Below are positions 8,549-15,827 of a stretch of 19,254 nt of DNA, one piece after another; the first letter of the stretch is position 1, and every line of letters starts with the position of its first letter. Origin of the DNA: an uncultured Prevotella sp. (GTDB lineage: Bacteria; Bacteroidota; Bacteroidia; Bacteroidales; Bacteroidaceae); the NCBI GenBank assembly GCA_900546575.1, contig URDM01000057.1:1-19254 (forward strand). Direction: 5' to 3'. The notes under the pieces were generated by a model. The model did no database searches, was not told the origin of the DNA, and was given only the letters and a program-made list of their open reading frames with translations. The position numbers were made by a program, and so were the translations under genes.

Positions 8549-9259
8549 TTATTCGGTTCCGCCTGCGGTCGATTCGGTATATCCGCGCAGCAGATTAACA
8601 TCGCTCTTGATGTTGAATTGTCTGCCGTCAGCCCCCTTTGCCTTCACCATCACAAAGTAAACGCCCTGCGCTACATCCCTTCCTTTGTACTTACCGTCCC
8701 ATCCTCCGGCAGGATCGGACCATTCATAGAGCTTCTGTCCCCACCTGTTGAAGACGGTGGCTTTAAACTCCACGATGCTCTGATAGCCGCTCTTGGCACG
8801 ATAGACATCATTGATGCCGTCGCCATTAGGCGAAAAAGCGTTGGGCATTTCGAGTTTGCTCTCCGATATCGACACCGTGATCGGAGTGGCATCAGCCCAA
8901 TACTCGGCAGTATAGGCTATAGTATCGGTGCCGAGAACGAATGTGGCATACAGTTCGATGATATGGGTGCCGGCCTCAACAAAGGTGTATTCGGTGTCTT
9001 CGTCGTATCGTACGAGGTATGGCGAGGGCGCTCCTTCCTTCCTGAACCGCCACTCATAGTGGGCGGTATAAGCCCCTACGTCTGCCGTTCCGGCACTAAG
9101 CGTAACCGTTAGAGGTGCCGAGCCAGTATAGCTCAGCCCCGTATCGTCGCCATCTGGTGTATGAAACGTTGCAACGGGGTCGATAGTGGGCACCACATCG
9201 GCATGGGCGTCCATACAAACCAGGCCAACAAGAAGCATTAATATTCGAAGGATGTTCAT
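8549..9259 (-). CDS. Small exported protein with T9SS type B (CHU_C / gliding-motility-associated) C-terminal domain
   Basis: A 236-residue protein. Residues 1-21 form a signal peptide (cleavage near DAHA/DVV). A PKD-like beta-sandwich follows at about 28-110. The C-terminal domain at about 137-224 opens with PNAFSPNGDGINDVYR and contains VFNRWGQKLYEW and QGVYFVMVKAKG, the hallmarks of the T9SS type B sorting domain (CHU_C, TIGR04131-like). It should cross the inner membrane by Sec and the outer membrane by T9SS to reach the surface or the medium. About a dozen residues (YTESTAGGTE and preceding) trail the domain, which normally lies at the very end. I place the start at the ATG 9257-9259; a TTG three codons upstream lies within the -7 box, and the ATG at 9236-9238 is the alternative. 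Its specific role is unknown. Confidence 0.85.
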   Translation of the reverse strand: MNILRILMLLVGLVCMDAHADVVPTIDPVATFHTPDGDDTGLSYTGSAPLTVTLSAGTADVGAYTAHYEWRFRKEGAPSPYLVRYDEDTEYTFVEAGTHIIELYATFVLGTDTIAYTAEYWADATPITVSISESKLEMPNAFSPNGDGINDVYRAKSGYQSIVEFKATVFNRWGQKLYEWSDPAGGWDGKYKGRDVAQGVYFVMVKAKGADGRQFNIKSDVNLLRGYTESTAGGTE

Positions 9260-9264
9260 AATAT

Positions 9265-9296
9265 GCAAAGTTAACTATTATATTGCACATTACAAA
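9265..9296 (-). promoter_or_regulatory. Strong promoter for the T9SS cargo gene (and possibly uvrA)
   Basis: On the minus strand TTTG (9293-9296), a 19-nt spacer and TAACTTTGC (9265-9273) form a full consensus promoter. The first ATG (9259) is only 5 nt past the box, so the mRNA would be leaderless or would start translation at the ATG at 9238. Confidence 0.8.
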
Positions 9297-9361
9297 GCCA
9301 ACGCATTGTTTTAATAACTTTATTTATAAGACAAACATTTCATTTTACAATATATTTTATG

Positions 9362-9370
9362 TACTTTTGC
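9362..9370 (+). promoter_or_regulatory. -7 promoter element for the LysM/PorT-like pair
   Basis: TACTTTTGC matches TAnnTTTGC exactly, 19 bp before the ATG at 9390. No TTTG is seen at the expected -33 position. The A+T-rich 130-bp gap holds this promoter and the opposing one at 9265-9296. Confidence 0.65.
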
Positions 9371-9389
9371 AGAAAAATCAATAACAACT

Positions 9390-10766
9390 ATGACACGTTA
9401 CTTCAGACTTATTTTGTGCTTATGCGCCTTGATGCTGACCGCAGCCATGTCTGCACAGACTATCAAGTGGCAGGAATTGTACAAGGTGAAGAAGAAAGAC
9501 ACCATATACGGCATTGCCAAGAAGTACAATATCACTATTGACGAGCTGATAAGCGCCAACCCCGCTATGCAGAAGCCCGACTACACTCTTCAGAAGGGCG
9601 ACCAGCTGCTCATACCCTACCCCACCACAACGCCGGCAACAGCCACAACACCTGCCGCAACTGCATCAAAGACACAAACAGCAAGCCCCGTCACACACAA
9701 GCGCGCGGCCGACGGAAGCGTGCGCATAGGCGTAATGCTGCCGCTGCACAATGTTGATGGCGACGGCCAACGAATGATTGAATACTATCGCGGCATACTT
9801 ATGGCGTGCGACTCATTGCGCTCGCAGGGCATTGCCACACACGTTTATGCATGGAATGTGCCTATCGACGCCAACGTACAGCAGACCATCAACGACGACA
9901 ATGCACGCCAGTGTGACGTGATTTTCGGTCCGCTCTACACCAAGCAGGTCAAACCCATTGGCGACTTCTGCCGCAAGAACGGCATACGTCTTGTCATTCC
10001 GTTCTCTATCAACGGCAATGACGTGGCGCAGAACGAACGCATCTATCAGATATTCCAGACTCCTGCACAGCAGAACGAGGCTTCGGTCAATGCTTTTGCC
10101 GAACGCTTCAAGGGTCGTCATGTAGTGATTGTCGACTGCAACGACACCACAAGTCGCAAGGGCGTATTCACTTCTGCCCTGCGCAAACGCATGGAAAAGG
10201 CTGGCATGACATACAGCATTACCAATCTGAAGTCGTCGGAACAGTCGTTTGCCAAAGCTTTCAGCACAACCCTGCCCAACGTTGTTGTGCTCAATACCGG
10301 ACGTTCGCCCGAACTTAATGCAACCCTTGCCAAGCTCAACACACTCACAGCTGCCACCAAGGGATTGAGCATTTCATTGTACGGATATACCGAATGGCTG
10401 ATGTATACAAAGGTATATACCGACTATTATTTCAAATACGACACATACATCCCTACCACTTTCTACTACAATCCGCTTGCCGGCAAGACCATTGCCATTG
10501 AGCGTGCCTACCGCCAATGGTTCAAATCGGACATGAGGCAGGCACTACCGCGTTTTGCGCTGACCGGATTCGACCACGCACAGTTCTTCATTCGCGGACT
10601 GCACAAGTATGGCGACCGATTTGACGGAACCCAGCAGCAGAACACATACACTCCGTTACAGACACCGCTCAAATTCAAACGCGTAGGAACGGGAGGCATG
10701 CAGAACTCAAGCTTCATGCTCGTACACTACAAACCCAACAGAACTATAGAGTCGGTATCATACTAA
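9390..10766 (+). CDS. Exported LysM-domain protein with periplasmic-binding-like (type 1) domain
   Basis: A 458-residue protein. Residues 1-22 are a signal peptide ending near SA/QTIKW. A single LysM domain lies at about 31-76 (YKVKKKDTIYGIAKKYNI, LQKGDQLLIP) and would hold it to peptidoglycan. A Thr/Ala/Pro-rich linker follows at 78-105. The rest (about 111-430) resembles the type 1 periplasmic-binding fold: VRIGVMLPLHNVDGDG, then CDVIFGPLYTKQVKPIGDFC and GIRLVIPFS. In ABC transporters this fold binds amino acids; here no transporter genes are adjacent. Its fusion to a wall-binding module is closer in logic to LpoA-type regulators of wall synthesis, which is inference. The next gene begins 17 bp after its stop, so they form an operon. 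Confidence 0.85.
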   Translation: MTRYFRLILCLCALMLTAAMSAQTIKWQELYKVKKKDTIYGIAKKYNITIDELISANPAMQKPDYTLQKGDQLLIPYPTTTPATATTPAATASKTQTASPVTHKRAADGSVRIGVMLPLHNVDGDGQRMIEYYRGILMACDSLRSQGIATHVYAWNVPIDANVQQTINDDNARQCDVIFGPLYTKQVKPIGDFCRKNGIRLVIPFSINGNDVAQNERIYQIFQTPAQQNEASVNAFAERFKGRHVVIVDCNDTTSRKGVFTSALRKRMEKAGMTYSITNLKSSEQSFAKAFSTTLPNVVVLNTGRSPELNATLAKLNTLTAATKGLSISLYGYTEWLMYTKVYTDYYFKYDTYIPTTFYYNPLAGKTIAIERAYRQWFKSDMRQALPRFALTGFDHAQFFIRGLHKYGDRFDGTQQQNTYTPLQTPLKFKRVGTGGMQNSSFMLVHYKPNRTIESVSY

Positions 10767-10783
10767 CACACCATAATTAATAT

Positions 10784-11551
10784 ATGTTTCAGACATTAAG
10801 ACTTAAAACCGTTGCCCTGCTGGCAATGTTGCTGACGGCATCAACAGCCATACACGCCCAGATAGGCGAACACCGCAACGACCTTGCCATTGGCTTTAAT
10901 GCCGGCTATATAATGAGCAGCGTAGGGTTTACGCCTAAAGTTACGCAAGACACCCACACCGGAATCACAGCCGGACTGTCAATGCGCTACACCTGCGAGA
11001 AATACTTCAAGACTATATGCTCGATATCTGCCGAAGTGAACTATGCACGCATAGGATGGAAGGAGCGCATACTTACAGCCAACGACGAGCCGGTGATAAA
11101 CCAGACAACGGGTATGGCAGAAGCCTATCAGCGTGACATCAACTACATCCAGGTGCCCATATTCGCCCACTTGGCGTGGGGACGTGAGCGCAAAGGTGTA
11201 CAGTTCTTCTTCAAGGCTGGTCCTCAGTTCGGCTACATGATAAGCGAGTCGACAACCACCAACTTCAATGTCAAGGATGCCAACTTTACCGATCGCGCCA
11301 ACAAAACATGCGCACAGGACACCATGGCTGTAGAAAACAAGTTCGACTTTGGCATCGCTGCCGGATTGGGTATGGAATATTCCATTCCGCACGTAGGCCA
11401 CTTCCTGCTCGAAGGACGCTACTACTACGGACTCGGCAACATATACGGCGACTCAAAGCGCGACTACTTCGGCAAGTCAAACCACTCGAACATCGTAGTC
11501 AAACTGTCGTATCTGTTCGACATAACGAGAACGAAAGGCATCAAGAAGTAA
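10784..11551 (+). CDS. PorT-family outer-membrane beta-barrel protein
   Basis: A 255-residue protein with a signal peptide (about 1-25, cleavage at IHA/Q). The mature part alternates beta strands typical of a small outer-membrane barrel: LAIGFNAGYIMSSVGF, AGLSMRYTCEKYF, ICSISAEVNYARIGWKE, VQFFFKAGPQFGYMIS, FDFGIAAGLGMEYSI and FLLEGRYYYGLGNIYG. It belongs to the OMP_b-brl_2/PorT-like group. PorT of Porphyromonas gingivalis is required for T9SS secretion, and a T9SS cargo gene lies just beyond the divergent promoter, which supports but does not prove that role. The family name is widely applied to barrels of unknown function, so the T9SS role is a moderate-confidence inference. It is the second gene of the operon with the LysM protein. 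No terminator is evident after it. Confidence 0.7.
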   Translation: MFQTLRLKTVALLAMLLTASTAIHAQIGEHRNDLAIGFNAGYIMSSVGFTPKVTQDTHTGITAGLSMRYTCEKYFKTICSISAEVNYARIGWKERILTANDEPVINQTTGMAEAYQRDINYIQVPIFAHLAWGRERKGVQFFFKAGPQFGYMISESTTTNFNVKDANFTDRANKTCAQDTMAVENKFDFGIAAGLGMEYSIPHVGHFLLEGRYYYGLGNIYGDSKRDYFGKSNHSNIVVKLSYLFDITRTKGIKK

Positions 11552-11616
11552 CACCCCTATATCAAAGAAGTAATAAAATTTTAATCACCATTAATAAATA
11601 ACCAATTTAAATTCTT

Positions 11617-13143
11617 ATGTTCGAAAATCAACCTAAAGGTCTATGGGCCCTCGCATTGGCCAACACCGGAGAGCGCTTTGGTTACTACACCATGCTCGCA
11701 GTGTTCTTGCTGTATTTGCAGGCTAACTTCGGTTTTGAGACTGGAGTAGCAAGTACGATTTACTCTACCTTCCTTATGATGGTCTACTTCCTGCCCATCA
11801 TTGGCGGTATTGCAGCCGACAAGTTCGGCTTTGGACGTATGGTTACCACTGGTATCTTCATTATGTTCATCGGCTATCTTGTCCTTTCGCTTCCGCTCGG
11901 AAAGGACACCGTTGCCATTGCTGCAATGGGCGTATCGCTCATCCTCATCGCATTGGGAACAGGTTTGTTCAAGGGTAACCTCCAGGTAATGGTGGGTCGT
12001 CTGTACGACGAGGCTCAGTATGCAAACAATCGCGACTCTGGTTTCTCACTCTTCTACATGGCTATCAACATCGGTGCTATGTTTGCTCCTACAGCAGCCA
12101 TCAAGATTATGGACTGGGCTAGGGCAAGTCTTGGCGTATCGCCTGAGGATGCCTACCACTTCGCATTTGCCATTGCATGTGCCTCATTGATCTTAAGTAT
12201 CGCTATTTACTACCTCTTCAGCTTCACTTACAAGCACGTCTTGGCCAACGAGACACAGCAGAAGTCGAGTGCCGACACTAAGTCGGAGGTCAAGGAACTC
12301 ACTCCTGCCGAGACTAAGGAGCGTATCGTATGTCTCTGCCTCGTGTTTGCTGTGGTTATCTTCTTCTGGATGGCTTTCCACCAGAACGGCAACACTCTGA
12401 CACTCTTTGCACGCGACTTCACACAGAAGACTTCTGAAGGTCTGCAGTCAATGGCATTCGACGTTACCAACCTCGTGGCTTGTATCTTCGTAGTATACGG
12501 CTGCTTCGGTCTGGCACAGAGCAAGACCGGCAAGGGCAAGGGCATCTCGCTCGGCGTAATCGTAGCAGCCATTGCATTCCTCTTCTACAAGTACAACACG
12601 CTCGAAGGTGCCGTTGAGGTTCAGGCTCCTATCTTCCAGCAGTTCAATCCTTGCTACGTTGTAGCCTTGACTCCGGTGAGTGTAGCCCTCTTCTCTTGGC
12701 TCAACAAGATTGGCAAGGAGCCTACATCGCCTGAGAAGATTGGTCTTGGTATGCTCGTTGCAGCCCTCGGTTTCGTATGGATGGCAGTAGGCTCTATGGG
12801 TCTTGAGCTTCCGTTGACACAGGGCGACCCCGCTACAGAGGGTACACGTGTAAGCGCCAACCTCCTCATCTCTACATATCTCATCCTCACATTTGCCGAA
12901 TTGCTGCTTTCACCTATCGGTATCTCGTTCGTATCGAAAGTAGCTCCTCCCAAGTATGCAGGTTTGATGATGGGTCTTTGGTTTGGTGCGACAGCCATCG
13001 GCAACCAGTTGGTAATGGTGCCCGGCATCATGTGGGGCCAGAACTTCAACCTCGTTACTATCTGGGGTGTTCTTGCAGGCATCTGCCTCGTATCGGCTCT
13101 GTTCATCTTCTCTATCATCAAGAAGCTCAACAAGGTAAGCTAA
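11617..13143 (+). CDS. POT (PTR2) family proton-coupled oligopeptide transporter
   Basis: A 508-residue inner-membrane protein of the major facilitator superfamily with about 12-14 hydrophobic segments. It is recognised as a POT di/tripeptide:proton symporter by ANTGERFGYYTMLAVFLLYL (residues 15-34), the GG.AADKFGFGR loop, LGTGLFKGNLQVMVGRLY (PTR2 signature region) and DSGFSLFYMAINIGAMFAP. Length fits the family. The canonical E1xxE2RF helix 1 motif reads NTGERF, so the first glutamate used in proton coupling is Asn; my recollection is that this is usual for a Bacteroidetes clade. A good terminator follows at 13174. No TAnnTTTGC box precedes it, so it may be read from the PorT operon or from an unrecognised promoter. 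A 14-bp direct repeat lies on both sides of the gene. Confidence 0.93.
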   Translation: MFENQPKGLWALALANTGERFGYYTMLAVFLLYLQANFGFETGVASTIYSTFLMMVYFLPIIGGIAADKFGFGRMVTTGIFIMFIGYLVLSLPLGKDTVAIAAMGVSLILIALGTGLFKGNLQVMVGRLYDEAQYANNRDSGFSLFYMAINIGAMFAPTAAIKIMDWARASLGVSPEDAYHFAFAIACASLILSIAIYYLFSFTYKHVLANETQQKSSADTKSEVKELTPAETKERIVCLCLVFAVVIFFWMAFHQNGNTLTLFARDFTQKTSEGLQSMAFDVTNLVACIFVVYGCFGLAQSKTGKGKGISLGVIVAAIAFLFYKYNTLEGAVEVQAPIFQQFNPCYVVALTPVSVALFSWLNKIGKEPTSPEKIGLGMLVAALGFVWMAVGSMGLELPLTQGDPATEGTRVSANLLISTYLILTFAELLLSPIGISFVSKVAPPKYAGLMMGLWFGATAIGNQLVMVPGIMWGQNFNLVTIWGVLAGICLVSALFIFSIIKKLNKVS

Positions 13144-13173
13144 TATCACCATTAATAACAAGACTTATGTCAG

Positions 13174-13209
13174 CGCGGGCAGCAACAACGATTGCTGTCC
13201 GCGTTTTTT
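13174..13209 (+). terminator. Rho-independent terminator after the POT gene
   Basis: Arms CGCGGGCAGCAA (13174-13185) and TTGCTGTCCGCG (13192-13203) pair over 12 bp, with one G-U pair in RNA, around a 6-nt loop. Six T follow (13204-13209). Confidence 0.9.
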
Positions 13210-13210
13210 A

Positions 13211-13226
13211 TACCTATTTTTAGGTA
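13211..13226. other. Perfect 6-bp palindrome TACCTA-TTTT-TAGGTA
   Basis: The 16-bp element begins one base after the T tract of the POT terminator. Its right half is repeated as TTTTTAGGTA at 13279-13288, where it runs into the promoter box of the next gene, and in reverse at 457-466 upstream of the chelatase-like gene. It could be an operator or the tail of a second hairpin. Confidence 0.6.
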
Positions 13227-13286
13227 AAATTAAATCCCAGACGGTTAAAAAGCCAGACTGAATCCGCCACATTGCACGTTTTTAGG

Positions 13287-13295
13287 TAACTTTGC
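13287..13295 (+). promoter_or_regulatory. -7 promoter element for the CcsBA gene
   Basis: TAACTTTGC is an exact TAnnTTTGC match, fused to a TTTTTAGGTA motif (13279-13288). No -33 TTTG is seen at the usual spacing. The leader to the ATG at 13357 would be about 55 nt. Confidence 0.65.
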
Positions 13296-13356
13296 ATATA
13301 CGTATAATGAACTTCATTCATACCAGACGCAATATACAATACACATTATATATATT

Positions 13357-15654
13357 ATGCAGACCAAGACAAAGAAAATACTGTTCGCACTCTATGCACT
13401 CGTGATTGTGTGCATGGGGGCAGCCACCATCGTCGAGAAGTATCAGGGTACCGACTTTGTGGGGAGCCACATATATGGTGCATGGTGGTTTACGCTGCTA
13501 TGGGCGCTGCTTGCCGCCACCGCCACATTATATTATATAAAGCATCGCACACGCTCGTGGACCGGCACGGCATTGCACCTTTCTTTTGTAATAATACTCG
13601 CCGGAGCCTTCATTACGCACATAAGCGCCGAGCGCGGAACGATACATCTGCGCCAAGGACTGCCCACCGACCGCTATACAGTATACGACTGCGACATGAA
13701 CGCCCACCCTGCCACGCTGCCGTTCAGCATACGTCTCGACCGCTTTGACGTGCAGTATCACGCCGGAACAGACGCTGCGCAAGACTACGTGTCGCACTTC
13801 ACGCTGACCGACAACGGACAGACCACACAAGGCAAGGTTTCGATGAACAACATATTCAGCTACGGACCGATGCGAATATACCAGGCTTCGTACGACAGCG
13901 ACGGTCTTGGCGCAACCCTATCTACCAATTCCGACCCCATAGGCATACCCGTCACTTACGCCGGATATGCCCTGCTGTTCGTCTCGCTCATCGGTATGCT
14001 CTTTGATCCGCGCGGTGCCTACCGCGGGTTGCTGCACAGTCAGTTGCTCAAAAAGGGTGCACTGATTGTGACGCTGCTATTCACGTTGATGCCAGCCTCA
14101 ACCCTATGGGCTGCCAGAGATACCGACAACGTAAAGGCTCACTATCTGCCAGCATCAACAGCCGAGCAGTTCGGACGCCTCAACATACTCTACAACAGCC
14201 GCATCTGTCCCGTACAGACCGTGGCTATCGACTTCACCAAGAAGCTATACGGAGCACGCTCGTACAAGGGACTCACCGCCGAGCAGGTGTTCACGGGATG
14301 GATATTCTGGGGCGAGGAGTGGATGGACGAACCCATACTGAAGATGAAGGACGGCGAAATGAAGCAGACACTCCAGCTGCCAGACTACGTTTCAGCCAAC
14401 AACTTCTTCAACAACGACATGGGCGGATACACCATAGGTCCGTACATCAAGGAATACTACGAGGGCAATCACGACAAGTTCCACACACAGGCAGCATCGG
14501 TCGACGACAAGATACAGCTGCTTATGGACCTGCGCCGAGGTCTGCTGCTGAAGATATTCCCCAACACCGTCAAGGCGAACACTACATGGTATGCGCCCAC
14601 CGAAGACCTGCCCAAGACCATAAATGCCGAGCACCAGCGCTTCATGCAGACCATCTTCACCCTGCTCTTCGATGAGGCGGAAGCCGGAAACTACAAGCAG
14701 ATGGACGAGATAATAGGCAAGATACAGAAGTATCAAGTCAAAAATGCCGGCACATCGCTGCCTACTGCCAGGCAGACCGAAGCCGAACGCACATACAACA
14801 GCATTCCGTTTGCCACGATACTCTTTATGGTGTGCCTCACGATGGGTGCGCTCACCTTCTTCTACACGATAGTAAGACTGTGCCGCGAGTGTCGTCTGGA
14901 GCAGAACCACGACACACGTGCCGGACGCAAGTCGCCCGTCGACACACTCGTAACGGCATTGTCAGCCATCGTTATGCTCGCATCGCTTGCCTCACTCACC
15001 TACTGCCAGTATCTGCGATGGACCATCAGCGGAACGTTGCCTATGTCTAACGGCTACGAGACGATGCTCTTCGTGGCATGGATAGTGCAGGTTGTGGCTC
15101 TCGTGTTCAGTCTGCGCTTCCGCATACTGCTCACATGCGGATTCCTTATGTCGGGATTCTTCCTGCTGGTGAGCCACATCAGCCAGATGGACCCGCAGAT
15201 AACGCACATCATGCCCGTGCTCAACTCGCCTCTGCTGAGCATCCACGTGTCGATAATAATGATAGGCTTCGCCCTGCTTTCGCTCCCGCTGATAAACGGC
15301 ATCACCGCCTTAATAGTGCGGATGGTCAACCGCAACGCCTCAACCGTAACGCTCGCACTGCAACAGCTGTCACTGCTGTTTCTATATCCTGCCATGGCAG
15401 CCCTCGGCATCGGCATATTCGTAGGTGCTATATGGGCCAATGTGTCGTGGGGCGAATACTGGGGATGGGACCCCAAGGAGGTCTGGGCACTCATCACATT
15501 CATGATTTATGCCGTGGCTCTTCACCCCAAGACGCTGCCGGCATTGCGCCGTCCTATGGTGTTCCACGTATTCATGATAGTGGCTTTCCTCACTATCATA
15601 ATGACATACTTCGGTGTCAACTACGTGCTTGGAGGCATGCACAGCTACGCTTAA
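13357..15654 (+). CDS. CcsB-CcsA (ResB/CcsA) fusion, system II cytochrome c synthase
   Basis: A 765-residue multi-spanning protein that would carry heme across the inner membrane and attach it to CxxCH motifs of exported cytochromes c. The N-terminal third is ResB/CcsB-like: membrane segments near residues 8-25, 35-55 and 65-85 (FALYALVIVCMGAATIVEKY, then SFVIILAGAFITHISAERGT), a further segment around 200-215, and a large non-cytoplasmic domain at about 250-470. The C-terminal third is CcsA: several helices and the tryptophan-rich WWD heme site WGEYWGWDPKEVW (698-710), with flanking histidines in LLSIHVSII and VALHPK. The fused arrangement is known from Bacteroides, Wolinella and Helicobacter. 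Upstream are a terminator and its own promoter. No cytochrome gene (such as nrfA/nrfH, often nearby in relatives) is in the window. The 22-bp array begins 7 bp after the stop. Confidence 0.9.
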   Translation: MQTKTKKILFALYALVIVCMGAATIVEKYQGTDFVGSHIYGAWWFTLLWALLAATATLYYIKHRTRSWTGTALHLSFVIILAGAFITHISAERGTIHLRQGLPTDRYTVYDCDMNAHPATLPFSIRLDRFDVQYHAGTDAAQDYVSHFTLTDNGQTTQGKVSMNNIFSYGPMRIYQASYDSDGLGATLSTNSDPIGIPVTYAGYALLFVSLIGMLFDPRGAYRGLLHSQLLKKGALIVTLLFTLMPASTLWAARDTDNVKAHYLPASTAEQFGRLNILYNSRICPVQTVAIDFTKKLYGARSYKGLTAEQVFTGWIFWGEEWMDEPILKMKDGEMKQTLQLPDYVSANNFFNNDMGGYTIGPYIKEYYEGNHDKFHTQAASVDDKIQLLMDLRRGLLLKIFPNTVKANTTWYAPTEDLPKTINAEHQRFMQTIFTLLFDEAEAGNYKQMDEIIGKIQKYQVKNAGTSLPTARQTEAERTYNSIPFATILFMVCLTMGALTFFYTIVRLCRECRLEQNHDTRAGRKSPVDTLVTALSAIVMLASLASLTYCQYLRWTISGTLPMSNGYETMLFVAWIVQVVALVFSLRFRILLTCGFLMSGFFLLVSHISQMDPQITHIMPVLNSPLLSIHVSIIMIGFALLSLPLINGITALIVRMVNRNASTVTLALQQLSLLFLYPAMAALGIGIFVGAIWANVSWGEYWGWDPKEVWALITFMIYAVALHPKTLPALRRPMVFHVFMIVAFLTIIMTYFGVNYVLGGMHSYA

Positions 15655-15661
15655 ATCAGCA

Positions 15662-15822
15662 TCGTTTTCGATAGAAATAAGAACCGTTTTCGAGAAGGAC
15701 TCCTTTTGGCTTGCAAAAGGGGTCCTTTTAGTATGCAAAAGGAGTCCTTTTGAAGAGCAAAACGAGTCCTTTTGGAATGCAAAACGAGTCCTTTTGGAAT
15801 GCAAAACGAGTCCTTTTCGAAG
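15662..15822. repeat. 22-bp tandem repeat array upstream of the GH29 gene
   Basis: Five full units start at 15701, 15723, 15745, 15767 and 15789, and a partial one at 15811, each exactly 22 bp apart. Each starts TCCTTTT; the full units also have a central GCAAAA and end GGGG, GGAG or CGAG. Units at 15767 and 15789 are identical. Two degenerate copies with CGTTTTCGA lie upstream at 15662 and 15684, 22 bp apart but out of phase by 5. Junctions form inverted repeats such as CAAAAGGAGTCCTTTTG around 15738-15752. Most of the 347-bp gap between ccsBA and the fucosidase gene consists of this array and the A+T-rich tract after it. No unique spacers are present. Reading frames stay open through it on both strands, but these look accidental. 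Confidence 0.92.
15695..15731 (+). terminator. Possible terminator formed by the first array units, after CcsBA
   Basis: Arms 15695-15708 and 15714-15727 pair over 14 bp, with one G-U pair, around a 5-nt loop, followed by a short TTTA tract. No other terminator candidate follows the CcsBA stop at 15654, so the array may serve this purpose. Later unit pairs can form similar, weaker hairpins. Confidence 0.4.
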
Positions 15823-15827
15823 CCATA

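Noticed and set aside
9260..9268. TTG at 9268 as the start of the T9SS cargo protein
   Set aside because: The codon lies in the -7 promoter box, so it would not be in the mRNA; the ATG at 9259 directly precedes a good signal peptide.
9359..9541. 60-codon frame overlapping the LysM gene start
   Set aside because: It begins upstream of the likely transcription start and is out of frame with the conserved signal peptide and LysM domain.
15662..15822. CRISPR array
   Set aside because: The whole 22-bp unit repeats with no unique spacers between copies, and no cas genes are present.
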